From assembly GCA_009837395.1 (NCBI GenBank), contig VXTP01000043.1, positions 62,001 to 126,000 on the forward strand: a stretch of DNA of 64,000 bases, in the 5' to 3' direction. This DNA is from Gemmatimonadota bacterium (lineage in GTDB: Bacteria; JAAXHH01). Shown here one piece after another: positions 9,040 to 20,123 of this stretch. The notes under the pieces were generated by a model. The model ran no database searches. It had not been told where the DNA came from and saw only the letters and a program-made list of their open reading frames with translations. Each line of letters begins with the position of its first letter. The stretch's first letter is position 1. The position numbers and the translations under genes are program-made.

Positions 9040-10098
9040 ATGGACGCCCCGAAGGCAGGACGGATCCTCATTTCCCGTTTGCGCTTCATCGGCGACGTGG
9101 TGCTTACCACGCCGGTGATCAGGGCGTTGAAGCGGCACTACGCGGAAGCGGAACTCTACTACCTCGCGGAGGCGGGACCCGCGGCGGTCCTCGCGCGGAA
9201 CCCTTACCTTGAAGAGGTGATCGCGCTGCCGGACGAACTCCTGCCGGGCCGGTCCGTGCTGACCCGCTGCGGGGAACAGTTGCGCTTCCTTCGCGATCTG
9301 CGACAGCGCCGTTTCGACCTGGTGATCGATCTCTTCGGCAATCCGCGCAGCGCGCTGCTGACCCTGGCCACGGGCGCGCGGTTACGGGTCGGTTATGACG
9401 TGCGGGGGAGGGGCGCGGCGTACAATGTCAAGATCAGGCGGTCGGATGCTCTCCGGGTAGTGGATGCCTACCTGGATGCGGTCCGTACGATCGGTGTTCC
9501 CGTGGATGACGACCGTACCGAGGTCCACTTCTCCGCCGAAGACGCGGCGTGGGCCGATTCCTGGCTTGCGGAGCGGGCCGTGGACGGCGACCGCCGGATC
9601 GCCGCGCTGAACCCCGGTGCAAGCTGGCCGGCGAAGACGTGGAGCGCGGGCCGCTTCGCCGAACTGGCCCGCCGGATGATCGAAGCGCTGAACCTGCGGG
9701 TGTTGCTGGTGGCGGGACCGGGGCAGCAGGAAGCCATGGACGGGTTAGCCGACTTGGCGGGCCACGCCTGTCCCGTCGTGGAAACCGCTTCGCTGACCCG
9801 GTTGGCCGCGTTGATCCGGCGGTGCGACCTGTTCGTCTCCAATGACTGCGGGCCGATGCATATCGCCGCGGCCGTGGGCACGCCCACGATCGGCCTTTTC
9901 GGTCCGAGCAACCCGCGGATCTGGTTTCCCTATTCGCAGGCTGAAGGGCACGTCGCCCTGGAAGCCGGTACGGACGACTGTTGCGGCCGCGATTTCTGCG
10001 TCCGGCCTGTCCCCTGTATCGAATCGATTTCACCGTGCCAGGTGCTGGAGGCCGTGGAGTCTGTCCTGCGCGGGACCTCCAACCGTCCGGCGGAGTAA
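9040..10098 (+). CDS. Glycosyltransferase family 9 (heptosyltransferase-like)
   Basis: RILISRLRFIGDVVLTTPVIRALKRHY...FVSNDCGPMHIAAAVGTPTIGLFGPSNP; start ATG 9040. Confidence 0.9.
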   Translation: MDAPKAGRILISRLRFIGDVVLTTPVIRALKRHYAEAELYYLAEAGPAAVLARNPYLEEVIALPDELLPGRSVLTRCGEQLRFLRDLRQRRFDLVIDLFGNPRSALLTLATGARLRVGYDVRGRGAAYNVKIRRSDALRVVDAYLDAVRTIGVPVDDDRTEVHFSAEDAAWADSWLAERAVDGDRRIAALNPGASWPAKTWSAGRFAELARRMIEALNLRVLLVAGPGQQEAMDGLADLAGHACPVVETASLTRLAALIRRCDLFVSNDCGPMHIAAAVGTPTIGLFGPSNPRIWFPYSQAEGHVALEAGTDDCCGRDFCVRPVPCIESISPCQVLEAVESVLRGTSNRPAE

Positions 10099-10102
10099 GC
10101 CC

Positions 10103-11152
10103 ATGCCCGAAGATCCCAGGCGCATACTGGTCATTAAACTGCGGGCCACCGGGGACGTCGTCCTGGCGACACCCGTCATCGAGAACCTGAAGCGGCGCTT
10201 TCCGCGGGCCCGCCTCTCCTTCCTGACGGAGGAGGCTTCCGCTGACGTCCTGCGGTGGAATCCCTGGCTGGACGAGCTCATCGTGCTGCCCCTGCGCCAG
10301 TGGGGAAGCCAGGGCATCCGTGGTTCCTGGCGAGAACAGGCGCGGTTCTATCGCAACCTGCGCCAGAGACGCTTCGATCTCGTATTCGACCTCTTCGGAA
10401 ATCCCCGCAGCGCCGTGCTGACCTGGCTGACCGGGGCGACGGACCGGGTCGGTTTCGCCTTCCGGATGCGCCGCCACGCCTACACCACCGTGGTCACGCC
10501 CTCCGGCCGGCCAGGGCACGAGGTCCGGTTCCACCTGGAAGCCCTGGAGGCGCTGGCCATCCCGGTGGCCGTCGACCGGCCGCGTGTCGCCATACCCGGT
10601 ACGGCGAACGAGAAAGCAGACGCATGGCTGCGGGAGCACGCCCGGGACGCCCGTGCGGTCATCGGCCTGAATCCAGGCGGAGGGTGGGCCATCAAGCGCT
10701 GGCCGCCGGAGTTTTTTGGCCGCCTGGCCGACGCCCTGATCGATGAATACGGCGTGCACGTGCTGATCCTGTGGGGTCCGGGCGAGGATGGGCTCGTCGC
10801 ACAGGTAACCGGCGCCATGCGCAACCGCCCTCTCGTGCTTCCGGAGACGACGCTTGCCGAACTCGGCGCCTACCTCGAACGCTGCGGCCTTCTGGTCAGC
10901 AACGACAGCGCGCCGATGCACATGGCCGCGGCGCTGAACGTCCCCACCGTCGGCATCTTCGGTCCCACCGACCCCCGCGCACAGGGGCCCTGGGGCGACG
11001 GTCACGGCGTGGTGCGGAAGGAAAGCGTCGACTGTCTCGGATGCAACCGGACCAGGTGTCCGATCGGCAATATATGCATGACGACGCTTGAACCCGGGGA
11101 GCTGCTGGAGAAGATACGCGCGTATATTCCGGCCGGAATAGTCGGAACTTGA
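10103..11152 (+). CDS. Glycosyltransferase family 9 (heptosyltransferase-like), tandem paralogue
   Basis: RILVIKLRATGDVVLATPVIENLKRRFP...LVSNDSAPMHMAAALNVPTVGIFGPTDP. Confidence 0.9.
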   Translation: MPEDPRRILVIKLRATGDVVLATPVIENLKRRFPRARLSFLTEEASADVLRWNPWLDELIVLPLRQWGSQGIRGSWREQARFYRNLRQRRFDLVFDLFGNPRSAVLTWLTGATDRVGFAFRMRRHAYTTVVTPSGRPGHEVRFHLEALEALAIPVAVDRPRVAIPGTANEKADAWLREHARDARAVIGLNPGGGWAIKRWPPEFFGRLADALIDEYGVHVLILWGPGEDGLVAQVTGAMRNRPLVLPETTLAELGAYLERCGLLVSNDSAPMHMAAALNVPTVGIFGPTDPRAQGPWGDGHGVVRKESVDCLGCNRTRCPIGNICMTTLEPGELLEKIRAYIPAGIVGT

Positions 11153-11177
11153 CACCACGCCATCCGAATGTTATATT
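11149..11177 (+). promoter_or_regulatory. Sigma70-type promoter upstream of rng (TTGACA-N17-TATATT)
   Basis: -35 TTGACA 11149-11154, 17-nt spacer, -10 TATATT 11172-11177; start codon of rng at 11238. Confidence 0.7.
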
Positions 11178-11237
11178 TAACTACTTTGGAACATTCACGT
11201 TAACCGGCGCTTAAGGGGCCAGACAGAAGGTTGATAT

Positions 11238-12770
11238 TTGCGGAAAGACATCATAGTTGAGACGGCCACGCACGAAACGCGCATCGCGATGCTCGAGGAC
11301 AACCATCTCGTCGAGCTGCTGGTCGAACGCCCGGAACACGAACGCGTGGTCGGGAACATCTGCAAGGGCGTAGTAACGGCGGTCATACCGAGCATTCAGG
11401 CGGCCTTTGTGGATATCGGCTTGGACAAGGCGGCCTTCCTTCAGGCGTCGGACGTAACCAGTGGAGCCGACTGGATCGATTTCGACGACGACGAGAAGCC
11501 CGATTCCGGCTCCGGACGGGGCAGGGACCGGGAATACCAGATCCAGGAGATGGTCAAGGAAGGCCAGGAGATCGTCGTCCAGATCACGAAGGAGTCCATC
11601 GGCACCAAGGGACCGCGGGTCACCTCCCAGATATCCCTGCCGGGCAGGTTCCTCGTGCTGGTACCCCATGCCAATTACGTCGGCGTTTCCCGGCGTATTG
11701 ACGACTGGAGCGAAAAGCGCAGGCTGAGGGACCTGGCCAGGAAACTCAAGGACGACGACTTCGGGGTCATCGTGCGGACCGCCGCCCTGGGCAAATCGGA
11801 TTCCGAGCTGAAGAACGACCTCAAGGCGCTGACCCGGACGTGGCGGACTATAGAGAAGGAGGTCGGGAAGACGCCGGCGCCCGCCATGATCCACAAGGAT
11901 GTCGAAATGACATCCGGGATGATACGCGACCTGTTCACGCCCGACATCGACAGCGTGATCATCGACTCGAAGGCGGTATACAAGGAGATCCTGGCCTATC
12001 TCAAGGGCGTGGCCCCCCAGCTTCGCGAGCGCGTCCACATGTACGACGGGACGGCGCCGGTGTTCGACGCCTACGGGATCGAGAACGAGATCGGCAAGGC
12101 GCTGCACCGGAAGGTATGGTTGAAGAACGGCGGCTACATCCTCATCGAACCCACCGAAGCGCTGGTGACGATCGACGTGAATTCGGGCCGGTACGCGGGG
12201 TCCAGGGGACACGAGGAAACCGTGTTCCAGACCAACCTGGAAGCCTGCGCGGAGGTGGCAAGGCAGCTCAGGCTCAGGGACATCGGGGGTATCATCGTCA
12301 TCGATTTCATTGACATGGAAGACCGCGGGAACCGGCGGCAGGTGCACCAGGAAATGGAGAAGGCCATGTCGCACGACCGCGCGCGGACACGCATGTCCAA
12401 GGAGATCAGCGAATTCGGGCTGATCGAGATGACCCGCCAGCGGATCCGCCCCAGCCTGCTGTTCACCTTCAGCGAGGCGTGCCCGGTGTGCGACGGGACC
12501 GGCCGCATCATGTCGCGCATCACCATGGTCACCCAGATCGGCCGGTGGCTGAAACGGGCCAAGCCCGGACTGAGAGAACGGAAGCTCAAGCTCAAGGTGC
12601 ACCCCACCGTGGCAATGAGTCTGCATGAGAACGGCCGGGAGAAACTGGTGAACCTGCAGGACGAGTACAAGATGCAACTTCAAGTCGAGGAAGACCCGTT
12701 CCTGCACGTGGAAGAGTTCCGCGTGTTCTCGGGCAAACGGGACCTGGACGTGACCGACGAGTTCAAGTAA
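11238..12770 (+). CDS. rng: Ribonuclease G/E family (Rne/Rng)
   Basis: Begins TTG; S1-like VGNICKGVVTAVIPSIQAAFVDIG, catalytic TIDVNSGRYAGSRG, CPVCDGTGRI zinc-link; upstream of rplU. Confidence 0.93.
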   Translation: MRKDIIVETATHETRIAMLEDNHLVELLVERPEHERVVGNICKGVVTAVIPSIQAAFVDIGLDKAAFLQASDVTSGADWIDFDDDEKPDSGSGRGRDREYQIQEMVKEGQEIVVQITKESIGTKGPRVTSQISLPGRFLVLVPHANYVGVSRRIDDWSEKRRLRDLARKLKDDDFGVIVRTAALGKSDSELKNDLKALTRTWRTIEKEVGKTPAPAMIHKDVEMTSGMIRDLFTPDIDSVIIDSKAVYKEILAYLKGVAPQLRERVHMYDGTAPVFDAYGIENEIGKALHRKVWLKNGGYILIEPTEALVTIDVNSGRYAGSRGHEETVFQTNLEACAEVARQLRLRDIGGIIVIDFIDMEDRGNRRQVHQEMEKAMSHDRARTRMSKEISEFGLIEMTRQRIRPSLLFTFSEACPVCDGTGRIMSRITMVTQIGRWLKRAKPGLRERKLKLKVHPTVAMSLHENGREKLVNLQDEYKMQLQVEEDPFLHVEEFRVFSGKRDLDVTDEFK

Positions 12771-12807
12771 GCGGACCACCGGACCAAACGGACAAGGAGC
12801 GAGATAG

Positions 12808-13134
12808 ATGTACGCTGTAATCAGATCCGGCGATCAGCAGTTCAGTGTCAACGAGGGAGATACGATACAGGTCGAGAAGATCGCCGCCGAAGTGGGAGAC
12901 GAGATCACCATCGACCAGGTGCTCCTCCTGGGCGGCGGAGAGACGCTGGTCGGCACGCCGACGGTCGCCGGAGCCACCGTGACGGCCAAAGTTACCGAGC
13001 AGGGCCGCCATCCCAAGATCGTGGTGTTCAAGATGAAACGCCGGAAGAACTACCGCCGGAAGAGAGGGCACAGGCAGCCGTATACCGCGCTCGAAATCAC
13101 CGGCATCAACTACGACCCAAGCGCATCCAACTGA
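12808..13134 (+). CDS. rplU: 50S ribosomal protein L21
   Basis: [18 protein letters not shown]...[26 protein letters not shown]. Confidence 0.97.
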   Translation: MYAVIRSGDQQFSVNEGDTIQVEKIAAEVGDEITIDQVLLLGGGETLVGTPTVAGATVTAKVTEQGRHPKIVVFKMKRRKNYRRKRGHRQPYTALEITGINYDPSASN

Positions 13135-13153
13135 TCGGAAAGGATATTCGCAG

Positions 13154-13408
13154 ATGGCTCACAAGAAAGGTGTAGGAAGTTCCCGCAACGGGAGAGACAG
13201 CAATCCCAAGTTTCTCGGCGTCAAGACCGGGGACGGCATGCGCGTCCGGGCCGGCAACATCATCGTCCGGCAGCGGGGAACGCGGATTCTGCCCGGAGAA
13301 AACGTAGGGCGCGGCAACGACGACACCCTCTTCGCCTTGACGGACGGCATCGTCCAGTTCCGCCGGTACGGGAAGAAGCGCACGCAGGTCCATATCGCCG
13401 ACGGGTGA
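13154..13408 (+). CDS. rpmA: 50S ribosomal protein L27
   Basis: [28 protein letters not shown]...[19 protein letters not shown]. Confidence 0.98.
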   Translation: MAHKKGVGSSRNGRDSNPKFLGVKTGDGMRVRAGNIIVRQRGTRILPGENVGRGNDDTLFALTDGIVQFRRYGKKRTQVHIADG

Positions 13409-13412
13409 CCCC

Positions 13413-15665
13413 ATGGCGATCGACGCCGACGCCGTCGTTCGGAAGGCGAAAGCCGGGATCTCCGGTTTCCTCGAAGAGCAGTTCCGCAGCGGGCTGATCG
13501 ACGAAGGGCTCTACGAACAGGCCCGTCTGAACGTGCTTCCGAATCTGCGCTGCTGGTTGACCGACCCACACATCAACCGGTTGTCCCCACGGCTCGGCGA
13601 CGGACTGAGAAGCGCCGTCGAAGCGGCCAGGTGGGATGAGCTGGTCGAAGCCTACGTGGACGAGATCAAGTTCGGCACGGCGGGCATACGCGGCAAAGCC
13701 GCCATGTCGGACGAAGAACTGCTGATCCTCGCCCGGGACGGCATGGACGCCCCCATCCTCAAGGGGCCGAATACCCTCAACAACATCGTTCTCCTGCTGA
13801 AGTCCACGGGCGTCGCGAATTACGCGACCGATCATGGACTCCGGTCCATCGTCATCGGCTATGACAGTCGCGTGGCGGGCCAGGAATTTGCCCGGCTGGT
13901 TTCCGGGGTATTCCTCGCGGAGGGGCTGAAAGTCTACCTCTTCGACGAAGCCTGTCCGTACCCGGAAATGACCTTCGCCATACCGACGCTGGGCGCCGAT
14001 ATGGGCATCCTGATCTCCGCGAGCCATAACGACCGCAGGTACAACGGCTACAAGCTTTCCGCCAGGACGGGATCGCAGTTTTCTCCACGGGAACGATCGG
14101 TCATCTACAACGACTACATCCGGAACACGACTCCGGCCCAGGTCGCTCTCCTGGACTTCGATGACGCCGGGACCGATCCGGATCACCCCGAAGACCCTCG
14201 TCGTGACGGCAACAAGCTGGTGTTCCTGGGCGGCGCCGCGCCGCTGGCCGGATTCGACTATCTCGGCCGTCCCCTCGTCGATATCCATCGGATGTACCAG
14301 GACCAGATCCGGGGATTCATATCCGACGCCGCGATGATGAAGTCGTGGGCGCCCTCCATCGGGATCGGGTACTGCGCGTTTCACGGGGCCGGACGCAAGG
14401 CCGTGCCCCGGCTGTTGAGTGATTTCGGTTTCACCCGGGTGGACGCGGTAACCCGACACCGGTTGAACGAGCTTAACGGACTCTTCCCCGCCTTCCAGGA
14501 CCATCCCGAACAACAGCCGGACCCGGGTGATCCCACGGCGTCCGAGATCGCCGTTGATGCCTACGTCGAACAGTACGGCGCCGAGGCCATGGAAGCGCTC
14601 GACCTGATGATCGGGACCGACCCGGACGCCGACCGGGCGGGGCTCGTGGTCAAGGTCCCCCGGGCCTACCGGAAATACCACGACAACCGGTCCCATGTGT
14701 TGCTGTCGGCCGACGACGCATGGTCTCTGCTGCTCTGGTACCGCCTGTCGCAGGGCGCCGGGAGCACGCGGGGCGGGAACGCGCGGGGCGCCGAAGACTC
14801 GCGGCCGTTTCACCCGCGGCCGGAAGAGTCGTTCATCGTGCTTTCCCACATCACGACCGACGCACTGGTCCGGCTCGCACGAAAACACGGTGTCGGCGTC
14901 ATCAAGACCTGGGTCGGTTTCGGCCTGATCGCCAACGCGGTGGAACGGGTGTGGTCGGGCGACGACCTGTCGGACCCCCGGTTCAAAGATATCATCTATC
15001 AGACCGTGGACATGGAGGGTATGCCCCGTCGCTGCAACGTGGGCTGCCTGGAGCAGAGCAACGGGTTCAGTATCCTGGGAGGACCGCCCGCCACGGCGGC
15101 GGCCATGGGAAGCAACGGCCACGTGCGCGACAAGGACGGAGTCTTCGCCGCGATCCTGCTCGCCGAAGTGGCGGCCCATGCCGCGTCCCTTGGGACGACG
15201 GTCTACGAACTGATCGACGAACAGATATACCTGGATCCCGATATCGGGTATTTCGCCACCGACGTCGTTCCGGTGCCCCGCTGGGGGGAATTCAAGGGAC
15301 TGGAAGGGCTGACGCGGAAGATCGGCATCCTGAGACGATGCGCGGAGCTGGGACAACGCGTGCGGGACGGCGCGTCCCTTTCGCTGGACGGTCTCCCGGT
15401 GCGGTCATCGGAGACCTTCGTGGCGGGCAAGTACGCGGATGCGCACCAGTGGCCGGGATTTCCCGACGAGGGCATACGGTTTTATTTCGACGAGGAAAGA
15501 CTCAACTACCTGACGGTGCGGCCGTCGGGAACGTCGCAGTGCTTCAGGTTTCACATCCAGTTGAAAGCGGAGAACCTGTCGCGAAACGATCTGGCGCGGC
15601 AGAAGTACGAGACCCGGATGCGCGCCCGGAGGATCATCCACGCAATGCGCGACCTGATCATGTAG
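13413..15665 (+). CDS. Alpha-D-phosphohexomutase family (phosphoglucomutase/phosphomannomutase)
   Basis: FGTAGIRG, phosphoserine loop ISASHNDRRYNGYKL, metal loop GTDPDADRAGL, C-terminal RPSGTSQCFRFHIQ. Confidence 0.88.
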   Translation: MAIDADAVVRKAKAGISGFLEEQFRSGLIDEGLYEQARLNVLPNLRCWLTDPHINRLSPRLGDGLRSAVEAARWDELVEAYVDEIKFGTAGIRGKAAMSDEELLILARDGMDAPILKGPNTLNNIVLLLKSTGVANYATDHGLRSIVIGYDSRVAGQEFARLVSGVFLAEGLKVYLFDEACPYPEMTFAIPTLGADMGILISASHNDRRYNGYKLSARTGSQFSPRERSVIYNDYIRNTTPAQVALLDFDDAGTDPDHPEDPRRDGNKLVFLGGAAPLAGFDYLGRPLVDIHRMYQDQIRGFISDAAMMKSWAPSIGIGYCAFHGAGRKAVPRLLSDFGFTRVDAVTRHRLNELNGLFPAFQDHPEQQPDPGDPTASEIAVDAYVEQYGAEAMEALDLMIGTDPDADRAGLVVKVPRAYRKYHDNRSHVLLSADDAWSLLLWYRLSQGAGSTRGGNARGAEDSRPFHPRPEESFIVLSHITTDALVRLARKHGVGVIKTWVGFGLIANAVERVWSGDDLSDPRFKDIIYQTVDMEGMPRRCNVGCLEQSNGFSILGGPPATAAAMGSNGHVRDKDGVFAAILLAEVAAHAASLGTTVYELIDEQIYLDPDIGYFATDVVPVPRWGEFKGLEGLTRKIGILRRCAELGQRVRDGASLSLDGLPVRSSETFVAGKYADAHQWPGFPDEGIRFYFDEERLNYLTVRPSGTSQCFRFHIQLKAENLSRNDLARQKYETRMRARRIIHAMRDLIM
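14760..14789. repeat. 15-nt tandem repeat x2 in phosphohexomutase gene
   Basis: gggagcacgcggggc / gggaacgcgcggggc. Confidence 0.55.
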
Positions 15666-15669
15666 CGTG

Positions 15670-17499
15670 CTAGATGGCGAAGAAATCCCGCAGGTTGTTT
15701 TCGATTACGGCGTCTTCACGCAGCCTGGAAAGCCACTCCTGGTACAGTTGATTCTGCTTCTGGATCAGCAACTGCCGTTTCAGGGTCTCCTTCACCATCT
15801 CGTAGGTCGTCTCATCGACCGGTTCCCTGTCCACCAGCTGAATAAGGTAATAGCCCCGTTCCCCTTCGACGACTTCGCTGAGCTCGCCGGTCTCCGACAG
15901 CTGGAAGGCCCCCTTGATGAAATCCAGATCCTGCCCGATTCGAGGGATGAATGCCTGCTGCCGCGTAATGGGATCCGTGGTGGCGACCCGGTCCGCCATT
16001 TCACCGCTTAACGCGTCCAGGTTGCCGCCGGCGAGGCTTGACCGGACCTCTTCGCCGCTGAGCCTGGCCTGTTCCATTTTCCCGTTCCGCACGAGGATCG
16101 ATCGGATGCGCAGTTCCACTTCCTCGAGGGGCAGTACGCCCGCCGGTTTTTCGCCGGCGTTCGCAAGGACGTAGAAACCGCTGGTGTTTTCCAGTACCTC
16201 TCCGATTTCACCGGGTTCGGATGCGAAGGCGAACGACGACGCGCCGACCAGGTAACCGATGCCGGGGATGAACCCGTCGGGGCGGTCGGCGAAAAACCCG
16301 GTGGACTCGACCTGGAGGGAATCCGGCATGGCGCTCGCAAGGCGGACCGCTTCCTCAAGGCCGCTTTCGACGGCCCGGGCCTGAAGCTGTCTCGCCAGGT
16401 CGTTCAGCTCGCTCAAGGTCTGCTGTCCGGTCATGGTCCTCAGGAGTATGTGGCGCGCGCGGACCTGTTCCTCGCCGTCCCTGACCGCTGTCTCTTCCAC
16501 CTTGATGATGTGCCAGCCATACTCCGTCTTCACGGGATTCGAAATGGAGCCGGCCGGTGTTCCAAAAGCGGCCGCTTCGAATTCAGGAACCATGGCGTTT
16601 TGGCCGAAGAAGCCCAGGTCTCCTCCCTCGGCGGCGTTGGAGGTGTCCTCGGAGAAGTCCCTGGCCAGGGTTTCGAAATCAGCGCCGTTGGCAAGCTGGT
16701 CGTAAAGCTCGTTGATCTGACGTTCGACACGCTGGGAATCGGCCACGCTCGGTTGCTTCGGAATCATGACGTAGGAAATCGAAACCCGGTCGTCCTCCAG
16801 GAACGCTTCGGGATGCTCCGAATAGTACGCGGCGATATCTTCATCGGTGATCGATTTCGGTTCCACGTCCTGGTCTTCCGGATCGAACAGGAGGTATCTG
16901 GCCGTAAGCCGCTCGTTCTGATTCACGAAGGCCTGCCGGACTTCCAGGTCCGTTACGCGGGCGCCCGATACCACGCGGCTGACGAGTTTCTGCCTGGGCA
17001 GCAGCATGCGGTACTGGTCTTCGAGAAACGCCCAGCCCTCTACGGCCGGGTCGTTCAGCGCCTGGAGGTACTTGGTCTGGTCGAATTCGCCGTCCGTCTG
17101 GAACATCTCCTGCTGCCTGATGTAATCCGGCGGATTCGTGCGGATCGCCTCCAGGATCTCGGCGTCGGTCACGCTGATGCCCTGCTGTCCGATGGTCTGT
17201 TCGAGCAGCGTAAGGTTTACCCGCCGGTCCCATACCTCGTTGATGATTTCGCGGCGCCGGAATTCGTCCACGCTGCCGCCCTGCTGCTGGCGGTCGATTT
17301 CCTGCTGGCGTTCCACTTCAAACCGCATTTCCTCGTAGGACACCGATTCGCCGTTGATCGAACCCACGGCATTCTGCCCGCCCGGTCCCCTGCCGGTCAT
17401 GTCGGCGCCCCATTCCAGGCCGATCAGTCCCACGAACGCGATGACCAGGATGATCATGACGACGTGGGTTCGTTCTCTCAACAGTTTCATCAAGGCCAT
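15670..17499 (-). CDS. ppiD: SurA N-terminal domain / parvulin-type peptidyl-prolyl isomerase (PpiD-like)
   Basis: N-terminal single TM anchor MKLLRERTHVVMIILVIAFVGLIG; parvulin motif FSEDTSNAAEGGDLGFFGQNAMVPEFEAAAF...KTEYGWHIIKV. Confidence 0.85.
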   Translation of the reverse strand: MALMKLLRERTHVVMIILVIAFVGLIGLEWGADMTGRGPGGQNAVGSINGESVSYEEMRFEVERQQEIDRQQQGGSVDEFRRREIINEVWDRRVNLTLLEQTIGQQGISVTDAEILEAIRTNPPDYIRQQEMFQTDGEFDQTKYLQALNDPAVEGWAFLEDQYRMLLPRQKLVSRVVSGARVTDLEVRQAFVNQNERLTARYLLFDPEDQDVEPKSITDEDIAAYYSEHPEAFLEDDRVSISYVMIPKQPSVADSQRVERQINELYDQLANGADFETLARDFSEDTSNAAEGGDLGFFGQNAMVPEFEAAAFGTPAGSISNPVKTEYGWHIIKVEETAVRDGEEQVRARHILLRTMTGQQTLSELNDLARQLQARAVESGLEEAVRLASAMPDSLQVESTGFFADRPDGFIPGIGYLVGASSFAFASEPGEIGEVLENTSGFYVLANAGEKPAGVLPLEEVELRIRSILVRNGKMEQARLSGEEVRSSLAGGNLDALSGEMADRVATTDPITRQQAFIPRIGQDLDFIKGAFQLSETGELSEVVEGERGYYLIQLVDREPVDETTYEMVKETLKRQLLIQKQNQLYQEWLSRLREDAVIENNLRDFFAI

Positions 17500-17585
17500 C
17501 GTGCCAGTGCTCCTTACGAACTTGCGGCGGCCGGGCCGGCCAGGCCGACCGCATGATTCCGGTCGATGCTGGAAAAAGACACGTA

Positions 17586-17614
17586 AATATAAAGGGCCGG
17601 ACTTTCGCCGGCAA
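17586..17614 (-). promoter_or_regulatory. Putative promoter for ppiD (minus strand TTGCCG-N17-TATATT)
   Basis: Reverse strand -35 TTGCCG (17614-17609), 17-nt spacer, -10 TATATT (17591-17586). Confidence 0.5.
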
Positions 17615-17656
17615 CTCCTTTGTCCCGAGTCGGGCCGACCGGGGGGCAAAAGATGC

Positions 17657-17685
17657 TTGACAGTACTGTCCGCTTCGCCTATTAT
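17657..17685 (+). promoter_or_regulatory. Sigma70-type promoter upstream of rpmE (TTGACA-N17-TATTAT)
   Basis: -35 TTGACA 17657-17662, -10 TATTAT 17680-17685; overlaps the palindrome GACAGTACTGTC. Confidence 0.7.
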
Positions 17686-17756
17686 TGCCTGCGCGCTTCG
17701 ACCGACAAGCGGCCCGTCCGTGCAGTTTCCATAGCGATGATCAAGGAGTTAGCCCG

Positions 17757-17960
17757 ATGAAGAGCGGTATACACCCGGAATACAAAGAAATCACGGTATC
17801 CTGCGCCTGTGGCAATACGTTCCAGACACGCTCGACGATCGACACGATCCACGTGGAGATCTGTTCGGCGTGCCATCCCTTCTACACCGGGAAGCAGAAG
17901 ATGGTCGACAGTGCGGGCCGCGTGGAACGCTTCAACAGGAAGTACGGCATAAACGAGTAA
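17757..17960 (+). CDS. rpmE: 50S ribosomal protein L31 (zinc-type)
   Basis: [27 protein letters not shown]...[13 protein letters not shown]; cysteines of the C+ form are present. Confidence 0.96.
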   Translation: MKSGIHPEYKEITVSCACGNTFQTRSTIDTIHVEICSACHPFYTGKQKMVDSAGRVERFNRKYGINE

Positions 17961-18056
17961 TCCTGAAGGCCGAAGTAGCCCGTCCCTTCCAGGCGCGATG
18001 GCCCGGCTTGCCCCGACCTTCGGTTGCGCCGCTCCCCTTTCCTATTCCATGCCTCC

Positions 18057-19139
<1,083 letters not shown>

Positions 19140-19161
19140 CGCCGGCCACCGGATGTGAACC

Positions 19162-20094
19162 ATGAACGAATTCGAATGTCCTGCCGCGTCGACCGTGCTC
19201 CAGGCGGTTGACTGGGCGGCCCGGAAGCTGGACGGCCGGCCGGATCACGTCAGCCCGGCGGAACACGTCAACCGTGTCGAATCGGAACTACTGCTCGGCG
19301 AGGTATGCGCGTCGAGCCGACTCGAGCTGTACCTGGATCACGACCGGCGGCTCGAACCGCAGGAATCTTCGCGGTTTACGGCGCTGGTCGACCGGAGAAT
19401 GCGCGGAGAACCGGTCCAGTATCTTACGGGCCGTACGGAATTCTACGGTCGCGGGTTCGAGGTCTCGCCCGCCGTGCTGATCCCCCGGCCCGAGACCGAA
19501 CGACTCGTCGACCACGTGCGCCCCTGCCTGGATGGGATGCGCCGCGAGCGGGCCGGGAAACCGGCCGTGCGATTCGCGGACATAGGCACGGGCTCGGGGG
19601 TACTGGCGGTCACGCTCGCCCTTGAATGCCCGTTCGCGCAGGGATGCGCTACGGATATTTCGCCGGAGGCCCTGGAGGTCGCGCGCAGGAATGCCGACCG
19701 TCTTCTGGGGGACCGACACGACCGGATCACCTTTATGCAGGGTTCGCTGCTCACGCCTTTCGATGCGCGTGGGCAGCACGCCCTGGACCTGATCGTGGCC
19801 AACCCGCCCTACGTCGCTTCCCGGGAAATGGACGGCCTGCCGGCGGAAGTTCGCGGGTACGAACCCCGGCTGGCGCTTCACGGCGGCAAGGACGGGCTGG
19901 AATACCATCGCGCGCTCATCGAGCAGGCCCCGGGGTACCTGAACGCAGGCGGGATGATCGCCCTGGAGATCGGCGCGGGGCAGTCCGCCGCGGTAGCCCG
20001 CTTGATGATGGAACGCCGCGCATATGGAAACGTGGAGATCGTGAAGGATTACAACGGCCTGGACCGCATCGTGTCCGCCAAATATGTCGGATAA
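19162..20094 (+). CDS. prmC: Release-factor glutamine N5-methyltransferase
   Basis: IGTGSGVLAVTLALECP, LDLIVANPPYV (NPPY), PETERLVD; adjacent to prfA. Confidence 0.94.
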   Translation: MNEFECPAASTVLQAVDWAARKLDGRPDHVSPAEHVNRVESELLLGEVCASSRLELYLDHDRRLEPQESSRFTALVDRRMRGEPVQYLTGRTEFYGRGFEVSPAVLIPRPETERLVDHVRPCLDGMRRERAGKPAVRFADIGTGSGVLAVTLALECPFAQGCATDISPEALEVARRNADRLLGDRHDRITFMQGSLLTPFDARGQHALDLIVANPPYVASREMDGLPAEVRGYEPRLALHGGKDGLEYHRALIEQAPGYLNAGGMIALEIGAGQSAAVARLMMERRAYGNVEIVKDYNGLDRIVSAKYVG

Positions 20095-20123
20095 CCCCGG
20101 CATCACCGACCGGAAGGTGCAAA

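Noticed and set aside
15660-15675. Tightly convergent stops of phosphohexomutase and ppiD (4-nt gap) as a special regulatory arrangement
   Set aside because: Common in compact genomes; no hairpin or other signal seen.
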